The notes beneath the pieces are model-generated. The model was not told the DNA's origin. It did no database searches and saw only the letters and a list, made by a program, of their open reading frames with translations. A stretch of DNA of 64,000 nucleotides from positions 19,804,366 to 19,868,365 of the forward strand of contig OX387185.1 of the NCBI GenBank assembly GCA_947561395.2, in the 5' to 3' direction. Origin of the DNA: Buxus sempervirens. Lineage: Eukaryota > Streptophyta > Magnoliopsida > Buxales > Buxaceae. The position numbers and the translations under genes are program-made. Positions 35,454 to 46,884 of the stretch are shown one piece after another. Every line of letters starts with the position of its first letter. The stretch's first letter is position 1.

Positions 35454-38400
35454 ATTTGCCACCACAATTGAGCCCCCAAGGCACCCCCACCCCAAGTGTC
35501 AGGTGGAGGTGCTTACCCACCAATCCCAAGGTGTCCCCATATGCATATTTAAGCAGAGGCTGTCCTATTGAGCCTTGGGTGAGAGATCTTCTTGATGCTT
35601 AGTAGCTGCTGTGTTTTTTTTGTTTGTTGAATGACAACTTGCTGCCCACCGAGCTACTGTCGTGCATCCCCGTCCTTCGTTTTGGTGTTGCTTGACCCAT
35701 TCACATGCTGCCCCTGGTCATGCATTTACATGCCTACACAGCCCCTCTCCCCTTGGTTTTGGGTTGCTGCCCTGGGCATAAGCAGCAGGTTTACTTGTTT
35801 GTTTGCTTCATTGGTGCTAGCATGAGCTGCTGCTGGGAACAGCAGCAGCACCCCAACCCACCTCAAGGCTGCCCCACTAGCATGTCCTAGCACCAGCTAA
35901 CCCTTTAAACATGTGTGAACCCCCCACTGCTGCTGTCCCAGCAAACTTAGAGACTTAAGACCATGCCTGGCCTTAATAGCATGTTTGAATCTCCTCTTTT
36001 GGTTGCTGCCCTGAACCTCTGCAGCATGCAATTCTTAGGTTTTTGTGTGTAACTAGTTTGCCATCATATCTATTGGGTGCATGCATGAGCTCTCCCACCA
36101 CCCCAGAAATATGTTAGGTCATTCCCAACCTAGCCACCCACCATATTTTGGATAAATCGGGAACCAAGTTCTTGCTGCCCATGTGTGATGCACATGAGAG
36201 CATGCACTTGCATTTCACAGTATGGAGCATGTTTGAACCCTCTTTATTTTCTGATTTCCATTAAGAGGCATGCTTGCTACTTGTGGGGTCCTAGAAACCA
36301 AGCAGGGGCACCTTGGTCCCTACTATTTTAAGGAACATGATCCAAAGTGGAAGGAACAGCCCCATGATCCTTACCACCTGCTTGCCTTAGTCATGAAATC
36401 CCAAAAAGGAAACCAAGGGGATGCCTTCCCAAATCTGAACCAATGTGGGCCTGCCTAAGGGCCCACATGACTTGTAAAAACCCCTAGGAACCCCTTTGAA
36501 ACAACCCCAATGGCCTAACCCCGAAAAAAGGCATTTTAAAAGTGATCCGGCAACTCAGGCCGGATCACCTACGGTCTGTGTATACCCGGCAACTAAGGCC
36601 GGATACATGATAAAAAAAATGCAATTTTCATGATTTTGTGTTCTTGGCCGGATTTTGTGATGATTTTTACCAAACCAAGCAAACCAATAGGGTTTCTGGG
36701 TCACTCGGAAACCCAACTTGGGACCTGGACCACCGGTCCAATTGGAAACATTTGTGGGCTTTCCAACGGGGCCCACCAAAGCCCGATAAACTCGAAAGCA
36801 TGCAACTAAGCAAGATTAAGGGGAACTAACTAACCAAACCGGATGGGCCAAACCCAATGCGGCCCACCCGACCTTGTCTTTGTGGATTGGTGTTTAAATT
36901 GCGTGGTTTGGCTGAGACCAAGGGCGAGGGCCTAATCGGGCCCACCAAGGCCCACCAACTAAACCAAGTGAGGGTTTAACCCGAACTTCATGGAATTTGG
37001 GCTTTCAAAGCCCAAAGTTGGATCATGGGGCCTCAAGCCCAATGTCCAGAACACTTTGGAAAACTAAACCAAGATAAATTGAAGACACTTTGGCAACCAT
37101 CATGGGGGCCCACCAAGGGCCCACAAACCAAGGCAGACCCACCCCTTGCATGAAAATCACCCAAGCCTCCAACTTGAATAAATTAAGTAAAATCAATCCA
37201 CTACACCTAAGCCCAAAGGGCCTCCTAGGATTAGACGGAGGCCCACCAGAGGCATGTGGGCTTAGTCAAAGCCCGCCAAGGACACCGTGGGACTTCCAAC
37301 GGGGCCCACCCAGTCAGACTTAGATCACTTAATTAAGCAAGATAAAATCAATTAAAGGGACCCACACCACTTAGGTGGTCCCGACAGACTTAACCTAATG
37401 GCATCTCGGATTAGGAATCGGGTGAGAACCAAGGCAAAGCTGACTCAAACCAGGGAACCCACGGGACCCGTCATCCGACGGGGTGGACTGGGGTGTCTAC
37501 GGACTTCCCCAGCCCACAACCGAGACCCCGACTTAGAATCTCAAGCCGCAGACCAAAGTCCAAAATAGACAAGATTAGGCACCCAGGTGTCCGCCTGCAC
37601 CCCATCAGGCGGTGGCGACTCCGGATTTCCCGTGCCGCGTTTATGACGCGCGTACAGTGATTACTAGGTGATTGCATCCTACATGGGAGAATGTTGTTAT
37701 CAGATTGAGATTTACTATTAATTATGAATGACATGATCTACATTTGAATCAGAAGAGTTTGATTAAACGGTTTAGCTGTGACTTGATTTGATTGACTCTA
37801 AAATAGAATATAAATGAGCCATGAATTAATTATAGAATTATTGTAGGAAAACAATACTTGCAGTGAATTGGAAAATCCTTTAGATGAGATTTATAATACG
37901 TTGCCTTTCTAATTGAAACGAGGGTTACATAATAAACTCTCTTTATCTCAAGCACTGAATAAATGTTGGTTTTGTATGGTGATTACTCGTTCTTATTATC
38001 GACCGTGACTACCCGATTGTTTTATCATGCATGAATGATTACTTTTATATATATAAACTATTTCTAGCATGCATGTGTTACCTACTGAGCTAGTTGTATC
38101 TCACCCTACTTCCTTATCTTATTTTTCAGCTGTTCCACGTGAGAGCGTCCTTGGGGTTGACTCGAGGGGAAGTTGCAGATTACTGAGCTGAGGATCTTTC
38201 TTATCTAGTTTAGATCTTTCTATTAGAGGTTGATATAGATGTAACTTGATAGATAGTTTATGATTTAATTGAATATGAGAGAAAGTGTGTTAGAAAACCC
38301 ATTTACCAGATTTATGAATTTATATTGATGAGTTAGTTTGATGGTTATAGTTAGCCACGCATATTGATGAAATTAATGTTTTAATTTTCCGCACTCTGAT

Positions 38401-38460
38401 AAATAAATGGAATTTGTTGAATTTAAATGTTTGGTAATTAGTAGCTTTGGACCTAGTATC

Positions 38461-41107
38461 TGTAACGCCCCAGAACCGGGTTACGTGAAATAAACCGTAA
38501 CTCGTTCCCAAGGAGTTAGCTTTTCACACAGGATCGCTATATCAGAGTAAGGAAAACATGAAATGGCAACAATATAATCAGAGTCAACTAAAATTTTCCC
38601 CAACTCACCTGAACCAAGAATATACCCGCCTGAATCGTCCTCTCTAAGATCTGAAAACAAAACAAAACAAAACAGTGAGATACGACTATCTCAGCAAGTA
38701 GCAATGCATGCACGAAATATAGTTATAACAGTACTAAAACATGCACGATTAAGAATACACGACGATTAACCACGGTTAATCCGTCTAATGTCGGAAATAC
38801 ATCGTCAATCACATTCGGAAAACTTTATATATATTGGGACTCATGTAGTTTGTCTATTTTGTGTGGCTAAGCACTAGTGTTCCAAACAATCCAGTCGAAA
38901 TACTGCAACAGCTCAAATGACCCAATTCATCGCCCTCATGGCGGAAAATACTCAAGTGACCTCACCCTCATGGTGGAAACGGAGTTGCTGCAGCACTTCC
39001 CTCATGGAAGGCCTCTCCATCATGGAGGAAACGCATGAAGGAACCCTAGAGTTAATCCAAACAAAATGTTCAAAATTCACTTACAACTTGATTGTGGATC
39101 CACACTAAGTCTTGCCCTTATGTAACTTTGGCAAATTAATAAATATAGTTTGCAAATCAGCTTACCATCATGCTCAATATAATTTCAGTCACTTATATAA
39201 TAAACTAGAACAATTTAGTTCAGATAGCCGCTAAAACCATTCAATAATAAAACATAACAGCAATTGGTATATACCGTGAGAACACCTTACTCTTTAACCA
39301 TTTATGATAACCAGTATTAACTAAGATGCCAATTCAGAATTTCCATAGATATAGAAGAAACCAAAAATTCCAAAGAAAGTTTGAAATTCAACCCAAAAGA
39401 ACATTTGGTTAATCACTTTGGTTCACTAAACTTACTTTTGATAACATCCTCTTCATATAGATTTTTACTCATAATTCCCTAACTTTTATTGTCTAAAATT
39501 TATTTCCATAAGTTAATAACATTTCTAGAATTCTCCATTTAATCTCTGATTAACTTAGGTATAATTATAAAAGAAAGAATCAGCTTAGAATAATCTTCAA
39601 AAGCTGCTGTAGAAAAATTACAGCATACATGCTTGTATTTAGATCACCATATCCTTCTAATCAAGTTCAATCACTTATTTCCCATAGGGTTCTCATAATA
39701 CTTGGTTGTTGTTTAAAGTTCAACTAACTTATTTGAGTAGGTTCAGCAATCTATACTCAAGATAAAATGCTGTAGAAAAATTCCTAGCACCAAAGACTAT
39801 TGAGTTGAACTGGTGCTAACCTCCCAAGAGGTTAGCACACCTTGACTTACACCAATGCTTTCCCCAATCACCCCTTCAGTACCACCACGAACATTGAATC
39901 AAACCCCTGGAGTGGTCTTTTGAAACTTTGAAACAAGATTTATAGATTCAGCAAAGTAGCCGCGCATAATATTTGATTTTTTTTGATCTGGTGCTAACCT
40001 ATTTGAGGTTGGCACCAGGTCCAGGCACTAGGCGGCAGTGTTAATTTGGGTCTGGTGCTAACCTCTTTGAGGTTGGCGCCAGGTCCATTAGGTTGGCACC
40101 AGGTATGTTTTTTTTTTAAAAGAACTTCCGCACTCTCTTCCGTAACCCAATTCTTTCTCACTTAAACCGATTTTCCCCATTCCAAACACTTGTAACCCAT
40201 GAACATCACTCAAATAACACCATTAAACTATCTCCAATTTACTGTAACTAAACTCAACTTGAATCATAAAATAAACGCACATTTCAGGAACCGAAATCAT
40301 CATTTACTCAAATCAACTCCAACCTCCTCAAACAATATAAGAATAATACAAAAACATGCTATTTTGAAGGTGCTACTTGCCTGTGTTTTGCTGGATAATC
40401 CAACCACAAAAGAACCATCACAATCTGAACGGATGTGCACGCTCCAAACTCTTCCAACAGATGCTGATCCGAAGAAAGTTCCTATTAAAATATTGATCTA
40501 ATAACACCATCGATTTCAAGATAAAACCTAACCAGTTTAGATTAATTTCATCATGAATTTGATCTTACCAGATCTGGATTGAGAGTTGAACGAGGAATCT
40601 GATCTCAGAAAACAGTCGAACATTTCACTCACGAACTGATCTTCTCCCTTCACTTGTTTTCCTCAAATCAGATCACTCAATCTCTAATGATCCAAAACAC
40701 CCAATTACCCTTCTAGATTTAACCTCTGCCGTTTATGTCTTCTCCCTACAATGAACCGAAATCTGATCTAAACGCTCGAAGGCAAAACGTCTTTACTTTA
40801 AAACAAGACTCTTCAACTCCTTCATGATTCACTGAAGTGCCACTCCATCGGAAATCCTACACCACTCTCTAATAACCCTCGATCAACTGACTTGACACCC
40901 AATAATTACAACACCACTTAATTTAAATCTATTAATTTCCTCTTATATTATTTAGGCAATATTTTTAATATAATATAGCCTAAAATAAATTAATCTTCAA
41001 TTTTCGTGATTTTCCCGAATTACCCTTGCGACACTCCACCCTAAACCAATAAGTTAAAATATAATTAATGCTTCTTATCTTTATAATTAAAAATTCGAGG
41101 TTTTACA
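38461..41107 (-). mobile_element. minus-strand solo LTR, 2647 bp
   Basis: The plus strand starts TGTAACGCCCCAGAACC and ends CGAGGTTTTACA, flanked by GTATC at 38456-38460 and 41108-41112. On its own strand there is a donor-like ACAG/GCAAGTAGCACC (GC donor at 40379-40380). The GC island at about 39985-40105 is made of modules with arms GGTGCTAACCT and AGGTTGGCACC. The hairpin at 38676-38693 has loop GTCG, and the acceptor is at 38651-38652. The ATGGAAGGCCTCTCCAT palindrome lies near 39010. No coding region is seen. Confidence 0.88.
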
Positions 41108-41167
41108 GTATCACTCGGATTTGGGTTTGGTGCTTGTTTTGCATAGACCCGGGTTCGGGGCATTACA

Positions 41168-41720
41168 GTACATCCCTTATGTTACCTAGGGTACACCCCT
41201 TGTATTTCCTAGAGGTACTCCTCTCATATAAGTAAGGTACCCCCACTGTTTCACCTAGGGTACACTCCCTATATAGCCAAAGTACCCCCTTTGTCTAACT
41301 AAAGTAACCCCTATATAAGTAAGGTAACCCTCCATTGTTTTGCCTAAGGTATAACTCCTTATATAGCTAAAGTACCCCCTCGTATAACTAAGGTAGACCC
41401 CTTCTATAGTTAAGTACCTTCCTCAATATAACTAAGGTACACCCCCCTAAGCTTATTCAAAGTTTACCCCTTAAAATGACTAAGGTAAACCCCTTTGAAA
41501 CACTAAGGTACCCCCACTTAACACTAAGGTACTCCTACTTCACACCAGGGTATCCCATCTTGTATAACTAAGGTACCCCCCAAGCATCCCTGGAGTATGC
41601 CTTTGAAATATCTAAGGAACATCCCTTGAAACACATGGGTAACCCTTCAGATAACACTAAGGTACCCTCTACTTATCAGTAAGGTACACCCATACTTAAC
41701 ACTAAGGTACCCCTAAGGGT
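41168..41720 (+). repeat. degenerate AAGGTACCCC array, right half
   Basis: Continues the array from before 31520 after the nested LTR. Copies such as CTAAGGTACCCCC and TAAGGTACACCC recur every 20-30 bp and end about 60 bp before the TATA box of the host LTR. Confidence 0.85.
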
Positions 41721-42730
41721 TTTAGTTGAATAAAAGCCTTGTTTAGGGGCAGATTTGAAAGACCCAAAACTTGGGCATATAAAAGGATGCCCTAATTTCT
41801 AATTAAGTGTTTGCAAACCCATTTCTCTTGTCTTAGTCGTATAAAACAAGAGGGAAAGTGTGGGAGCTTGCTTGGAAGCTTCAAGAGGAAGAAGAAGAAG
41901 GAGAGAAGTGCTTGGAGAGAAGTTTGCTTCTCCATTAACATGTAAGTAGCAAGCCCTTCCAAACAAAATGAATTACCAACTTTCGTATTCTCTCTCTAGG
42001 GTTTGGTTTATTTGATGAAATGATCTTGCATGATGGTTTTGATTTCTAAAATTCGTTGGGTTTTGGTTGTATGATAATCTTGTTGAGTTTTCTATTGATT
42101 TGCCATGGATTTCCGACTGTATTGATTATATTTCAGATTAGGGTTTGAGATTTGGGATGAATCTTTGTTCTGGAAAGTGTTTTAAAGCATGTTGGGATGT
42201 TTTATGATAATCCTATTTGATGTTGGAAGTGCTGGAAATGATTTACATGAGTTTTGTGTTGAAAATAGTCAAAATATTTCAAAATCCCGACCTTGCGATT
42301 AATCCTGAAAATTTACGATTAATCCTAAGCCAAAACCCTAAAAACAAGTCTCTGTTATCCTAAATCGCGAATCAGGATTAATCTGGGCGATTAATCCAAA
42401 GCCTTAGAGCGCAAACGTCAAAGCTCAACGCGCATGCGCCAACCTGTGTATTGCCTCAGCGCGCGAACGTCAACCTTCAACGTGCGCACGCTGCCTTTGT
42501 TTTAAATCTCAACACCCGAACTTTAAATTTCCTGTGTATTTATTGCTCAATTTACTTAAGTCTTTACATGTAAATAAGGTTTTACCCCCCATTTGAAACC
42601 AATAAAAATACTCTCAAGGCCCAATTCCCAACCAATAAAAAGTCAACTTTCCAGTTTGTACCTAATTTTCCAGTTTTCCTGATTTTCATAAAAGACCACT
42701 TTTTGAGTTTGATACCCAAACGAGTGATTC

Positions 42731-44934
42731 TGTAACGCCCCAGATCCGAGTCACATGGAAAAACCCGTAACTCGTCTCCAGAGGTTATTATAAATAACAG
42801 GATCGCACTACCAGAGTAAAGAAAACATGAATTCAATAGCATTATGAAACAGAGTGCGCTAAAATAACCCCAAAGTAACAACTCACATGACCCAATTACA
42901 CAACCCGCAAATATCGGCTCTCCATACATATCTAAAAACAAACAGAAACAAAAGAGTGAGATACGAATATCTCAGCGAGTAGCACATGCATGCAACAATA
43001 CAATTTTTCTAGTTGTAAATTTATGGTCGAATAATCACACGAGAAAACAGGAAATAACCCAGTGGAATCTGCGAACCCTTAGAAGATTTATTTGACACAA
43101 GGGTGTAGAAAGTAAGTTAAACTGTGCGTAAATTAACATCGGGAATACCTTCGTCAACAAAATTCCAATCAGTTTCAAAAACTATATCATTATATCCATG
43201 CTCCAAGAAAAGACAAATTCCCCTACAATCCCATAATATCTAAAACAGATAAATAAATACTCCCACATTGGTCAATGTCATGCAAATATTTGATTGGTTA
43301 ATCAACATGCCAGAGCGACCTCCACACCTCCATGTACACAGTTCCGGCCTACTCAGGAATTCGGAAACTCTGAAATGACGGCCTACTCAGGGTTTCGTCA
43401 TCCAATGCCGGCCTACTCAGGGTTTCGACATTGACAACCAGGCCTACTCAGGGTTTCTGGCTGCTCTACACCACAACACTCCATGGTCATGCCATTACTC
43501 CAATAAAATAAAAGCATCACATTACTAAGCTTGGACTCTGGATCCAGGACAAGTTAAACCAAAACAGTAAATCATCGTATAATCTCAATTCCAACATCAA
43601 ATAAAACAATACATTCCACATCCTGTATAACACATCACAGTTCACCACCTGTCCCTCTGGACCAAACAGTACCTCAAGTACTACCAGTATTTTCCCAATT
43701 TCATAACACATGCCATTTGGAAATAAAACTCAGTTATTCAAACCAAGAAAATCTTTACAATACATTCAGAATTTTCCAAACAAGTGAAACCAGACTTTAA
43801 TAATTTCTCAATCAAAACAATGTATAAAAACAAAGAGGAAACTAACTAAGAACTCCTAGTGTTTTGGTAACCGGTACATCACTTACAAATAACCTAAACT
43901 TAACCTTGGAAACCTTTAAGAATTTCCACTAAATTTTCCTCTAGTAATTGAATAGGTAATGTAGGTTCCAAAGTCCCAAAACAAATGATTGGGTAAGTGG
44001 TTTAACCCTCAAATCATCAAAAACCACTTGGTTTAGCCAAAAACAAAATTTAGCAAGTTTATTTGACTATGCGCTCACCTCCTGAAGTGAGTGCAAGGTC
44101 GGTGGATGGTTCTAGGTTAAAATTTGGGTATGCGCCCACTCGATTTCCAGTGAGCGCGAAGTGGGCGAGAAGTGGGCGTGAAGTGGGCGCTAGCTTCGCG
44201 CGAGAATCGCGTATAGTTTTAAGTGAGCGCGAGCTGAGCAACAAGAGGGCGCCAGCTCGGCGGATGGTGCATATTTAACGTGCGCCTACTACCTGAAGTG
44301 AGCGCCAGTGAGCGCCAAGTGGGCGGATGCTCACTGCGATTTCCGACTCTCTGTTATTTTCAGATCTCCAACTCTGGCTGATCTTTTTCGGTCTGTAACT
44401 ACTTATTTAGACTCCTAATCTTCCCAGAATACTTACAAACTAGTTTTGAATTTAATCTAAACATATTTTTATTTATCATTCATTCAGTCATAATAACTCA
44501 TGCTCGGACGAAGGTTTTCAGAAACTGATATCATACATGCTTCTTCCAGAAACTCAGAAATCATTCATGCATCCGAATAAACTCATGACTAAACACAAAA
44601 CCTCAGTTTTAAAACGATGCTACTCACAGGTATTGAAGATCTTCTTCAAGCTTCCAGCCATCTTTGATGGAGTTCTCTCGAGACCCAAGCTGCTCGGCCG
44701 CCGCCCTAATTTCAGAGCAACAACCTTTCCCCAATCTCCCAATCTCCAAAAATTTTATATTAGTTACCTATTTATAGACATCGCAAGGGTTTAACCTAAT
44801 TCACCCTCAATGTTTAATTAACTCTCGGAATCCCCTTTCTACCCCTTATTCAACTTGGGCTTTCCCGGATTTACTTATTTGCTAATTCCCTATTTACTAC
44901 CATTTTTTTTTCTACTCAAAACTGGGGTTTTACA
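42731..44934 (-). mobile_element. minus-strand solo LTR, 2204 bp
   Basis: The plus strand starts TGTAACGCCCCAGATCC and ends ACTGGGGTTTTACA, flanked by GATTC at 42726-42730 and 44935-44939. A paralogous empty site is present at about 32625-32650. On its own strand it has a TATA box (44769-44776), donor-like CCT/GTGAGTAGCATCG (GT at 44626-44627) and a GC island at 44070-44340 (GTGAGCGC, AAGTGGGCG). A GGCCTACTCAGGGTTTC repeat occurs about five times at 43320-43460. The hairpin is perfect with a TTCG loop (42957-42974), and the acceptor is at 42932-42933. No coding region is seen. Confidence 0.9.
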
Positions 44935-45214
44935 GATTCAGAAGCCCAGAAAATTCTAGAAGATTCCTTTACTCTCCAATAGACCACAACCAGAATTTGA
45001 GCCTGAAATTCCTGTAGATCTATCTAGAACAATTCTACACCGAAAAGTCAACGTTTTTATCCAGACTTAGAATATTTTTGAAGTCCAAAACTTTTTGTCT
45101 TGGAATCCATTGATTTTTGGTAAGGTGACCTTATTAGGAATCCTAAGACTATCCCACTCATCCAAAATGTATTTTGAGGATTTTATGGTATTCGATTTGA
45201 TTGATTTTGGATTT

Positions 45215-45595
45215 CATGAACCGGGGCAGTGTAGAAGTACTACTCCGCTTAGCCTTGATTCATCGGGCAGCGTAGAAGTACTCCACTTAGCCTTGATTCA
45301 TCAGGCAGCGTAGAAGTACTCCACTTAGCCTTGATTCATTGGGCAGTGAAGAAGTATTCCACTTGGCTTTGATGCGTCGGCGGTGTAGAAGTACTCCACT
45401 TGGCCTTGATTTCGTCAACAGCGTAGAAGTACTCCACTTAGCCTTGATTCATTGGGCAGCGAAGAAGTATTCCACTTGGCTTTGATGCGTCGGCGGTGTA
45501 GAAGTACTCCACTTGGCCTTGATTTCGTCGGCAGTGCAGAAGTACTCCACTGGGCCTTGATTCATCGGCAGTGTTGAAATGCTCCGCTTGGCCTT
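45215..45595 (+). repeat. GTAGAAGTACTCCACTT minisatellite with higher-order repeat
   Basis: About ten units of 36-37 bp (GTAGAAGTACTCCACTTAG plus CCTTGATTCATC). A three-unit block of about 111 bp is present twice in succession (about 45305-45417 and 45418-45528), so the array grew by block duplication. Confidence 0.88.
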
Positions 45596-46369
45596 AATCT
45601 TGGATAGCGATTATTAATCTGATTCGGACATTTGACTTGGAATTGTTGATTTGATTTCATCAATTACTCGATTGAGACATTTGACTTGGAATTATTGATT
45701 TGATTTCACGAATTACCTGATTGAGACATTTGACTTGGAATTACACTTTATATCTGTTTGAGATGTTTTGGTTTACATTTGGTATCTTATACTTGTGAAT
45801 ATTATCATGATGTTACAAAATTGCATAAATTTTTTCTCTGCATGCATGTTTGCTGCTTATTGGGACTTTATGTCTCACGTGTGTTTTGTTTTACCGGATT
45901 TGTTTTTAGATCCGCTTGGTGAGCCGCGTACCGGGGCAGTTATTGAGGTTGAGCTTGAGTACAGGCCAGAGGACTGCTACCACACATAGTAGGGTTCTTT
46001 TTATGATGTTGTATTTTATCTTGGGAGTTGTAAATGGGATGTAAACATCATTTTTGGACTTATACTCTTGGGAGATATCTTTTGTTCATGTATGTATATT
46101 TTTGAGAGATCATTAGGAATGGTTAGTTGCCTTAGTTGTATTTTGTTCACATATATATATATATCATGTTTTGGAGATTATAGTATAGATGATATTTTGA
46201 TTAGATGGAAATTTTTATTCCATGCTTCTTTAGTCATTCACTCTGATGATTACTTTGTAATCGCCCAGGATTAATTGTGTTAATCCGATTCTATTGGGCC
46301 CATATGTAGGTCTTGGGGACGGGTTGGTGCCGTGATAGGGCAGACCCGGATCCGGGGCGCTACATAAGT

Positions 46370-46870
46370 GTTCAGCATTGGCCGATGCCTTACATTGCTC
46401 AAGTATAGCTATATACCTATGGCTCATCATCCAATTAAGCACACAGTAGCATGTATGCTTAATCAACCATCACCAATTTCATGCTTCAAATATAATCATC
46501 CACAATTAAGATTATTTCACATTCCCCAAACATTTATCTTACTATTTATCTCTACCTCTTTTACTTCTCAGGATCTTCAAGTTCCTTCCAATTAGAACTA
46601 CAATAACTTTTCTCTAACCATGCAAAATTAATAATAATAATAATAATAATGCATTATATCACAAATAACAATCATATCATACCAAATAATTGTAGCATAA
46701 GGTTCAAGTAACTTACCTTTAATAATAAGGATTGCCGCTATATTTTGTAGAAGGAACACTCTCATCCTAAATTTCCTATATAACTGGTGCTAACTAACGT
46801 GCACACAACCCCCAAGGCCATCCTAGGGTTTCTTATTTCTATGCCATGTTTCCTTTCAAAACGCTGATAT
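46370..46870 (-). other. leader of a minus-strand LTR element, non-coding
   Basis: DNA between the primer site at 46871-46882 and the outer LTR inserted at 46364. It has no reading frame of note and contains an AAT microsatellite at about 46630-46652. By position it is the 5' leader of the element whose LTR begins at 46885. Confidence 0.55.
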
Positions 46871-46882
46871 GCTCTGATACCA
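46871..46882 (-). promoter_or_regulatory. primer binding site for initiator tRNA-Met
   Basis: The minus strand reads TGGTATCAGAGC, an exact match to the initiator tRNA-Met primer site, two bases from the LTR end. It shows that the TGTAAAACC...CGTTACA long-LTR families are retrotransposons of the initiator-Met class. With LTRs of 2-4 kb this suggests the Del/Tekay group of Ty3 (inference). Confidence 0.85.
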
Positions 46883-46884
46883 TC

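Larger units (their letters stand above)
33584..37656 (+). mobile_element. Ogre/Tat-like solo LTR, about 4.1 kb
   Basis: Starts TGTAAGCACC, ends GACGCGCGTACA, flanked by GTGAT at 33579-33583 and 37657-37661. The last 80 or so bases (GGCGGTGGCGACTCC and neighbours) match, inverted, the edge of the Tat LTR at 49087-49165. This supports a Tat/Ogre relationship. The LTR has a TATA box with a hairpin, several palindromes and a GGCCCACCAAGGCCC-rich section at 36900-37320. No coding region is recognised. Its length fits the long LTRs known in the Ogre group. Confidence 0.75.
31520..41167 (+). mobile_element. solo LTR (about 2.9 kb net) with two nested insertions
   Basis: Starts TGTAAAACCCCGAATTTTCC, ends GGTTCGGGGCATTACA, flanked by GTACA at 31515-31519 and 41168-41172. 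Contains 33584-37656 and 38461-41107. Donor-like ACAGAG/GTAGGTAGCACC has GT at 31992. GC island at 32160-32310 (GACCGCC, GAGCGATCC, GGCGCTC). A minisatellite lies at 33150-33583. The hairpin is at 38086-38103 and the acceptor ends at 38129. Its non-repeat parts resemble 25146-27512 and part of 30434-46364. Confidence 0.85.
30434..46364 (+). mobile_element. solo LTR (about 4.1 kb net) with nested insertions
   Basis: Starts TGTAAAACCCCGATT, ends TCCGGGGCGCTACA, and is flanked by TAAGT at 30429-30433 and 46365-46369. It contains two framed insertions (31520-41167 and 42731-44934). TATAAAA at 41778-41784. Donor-like ACAT/GTAAGTAGCAAGC has GT at 41942. GC island at about 42288-42500 (GATTAATCC repeats, then CGCGAACGTCAA-type motifs). 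A minisatellite lies at 45215-45595. The hairpin at 45861-45877 has a changed but still paired stem, and the acceptor TTTTTAG ends at 45909. No coding region is seen. Confidence 0.85.
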
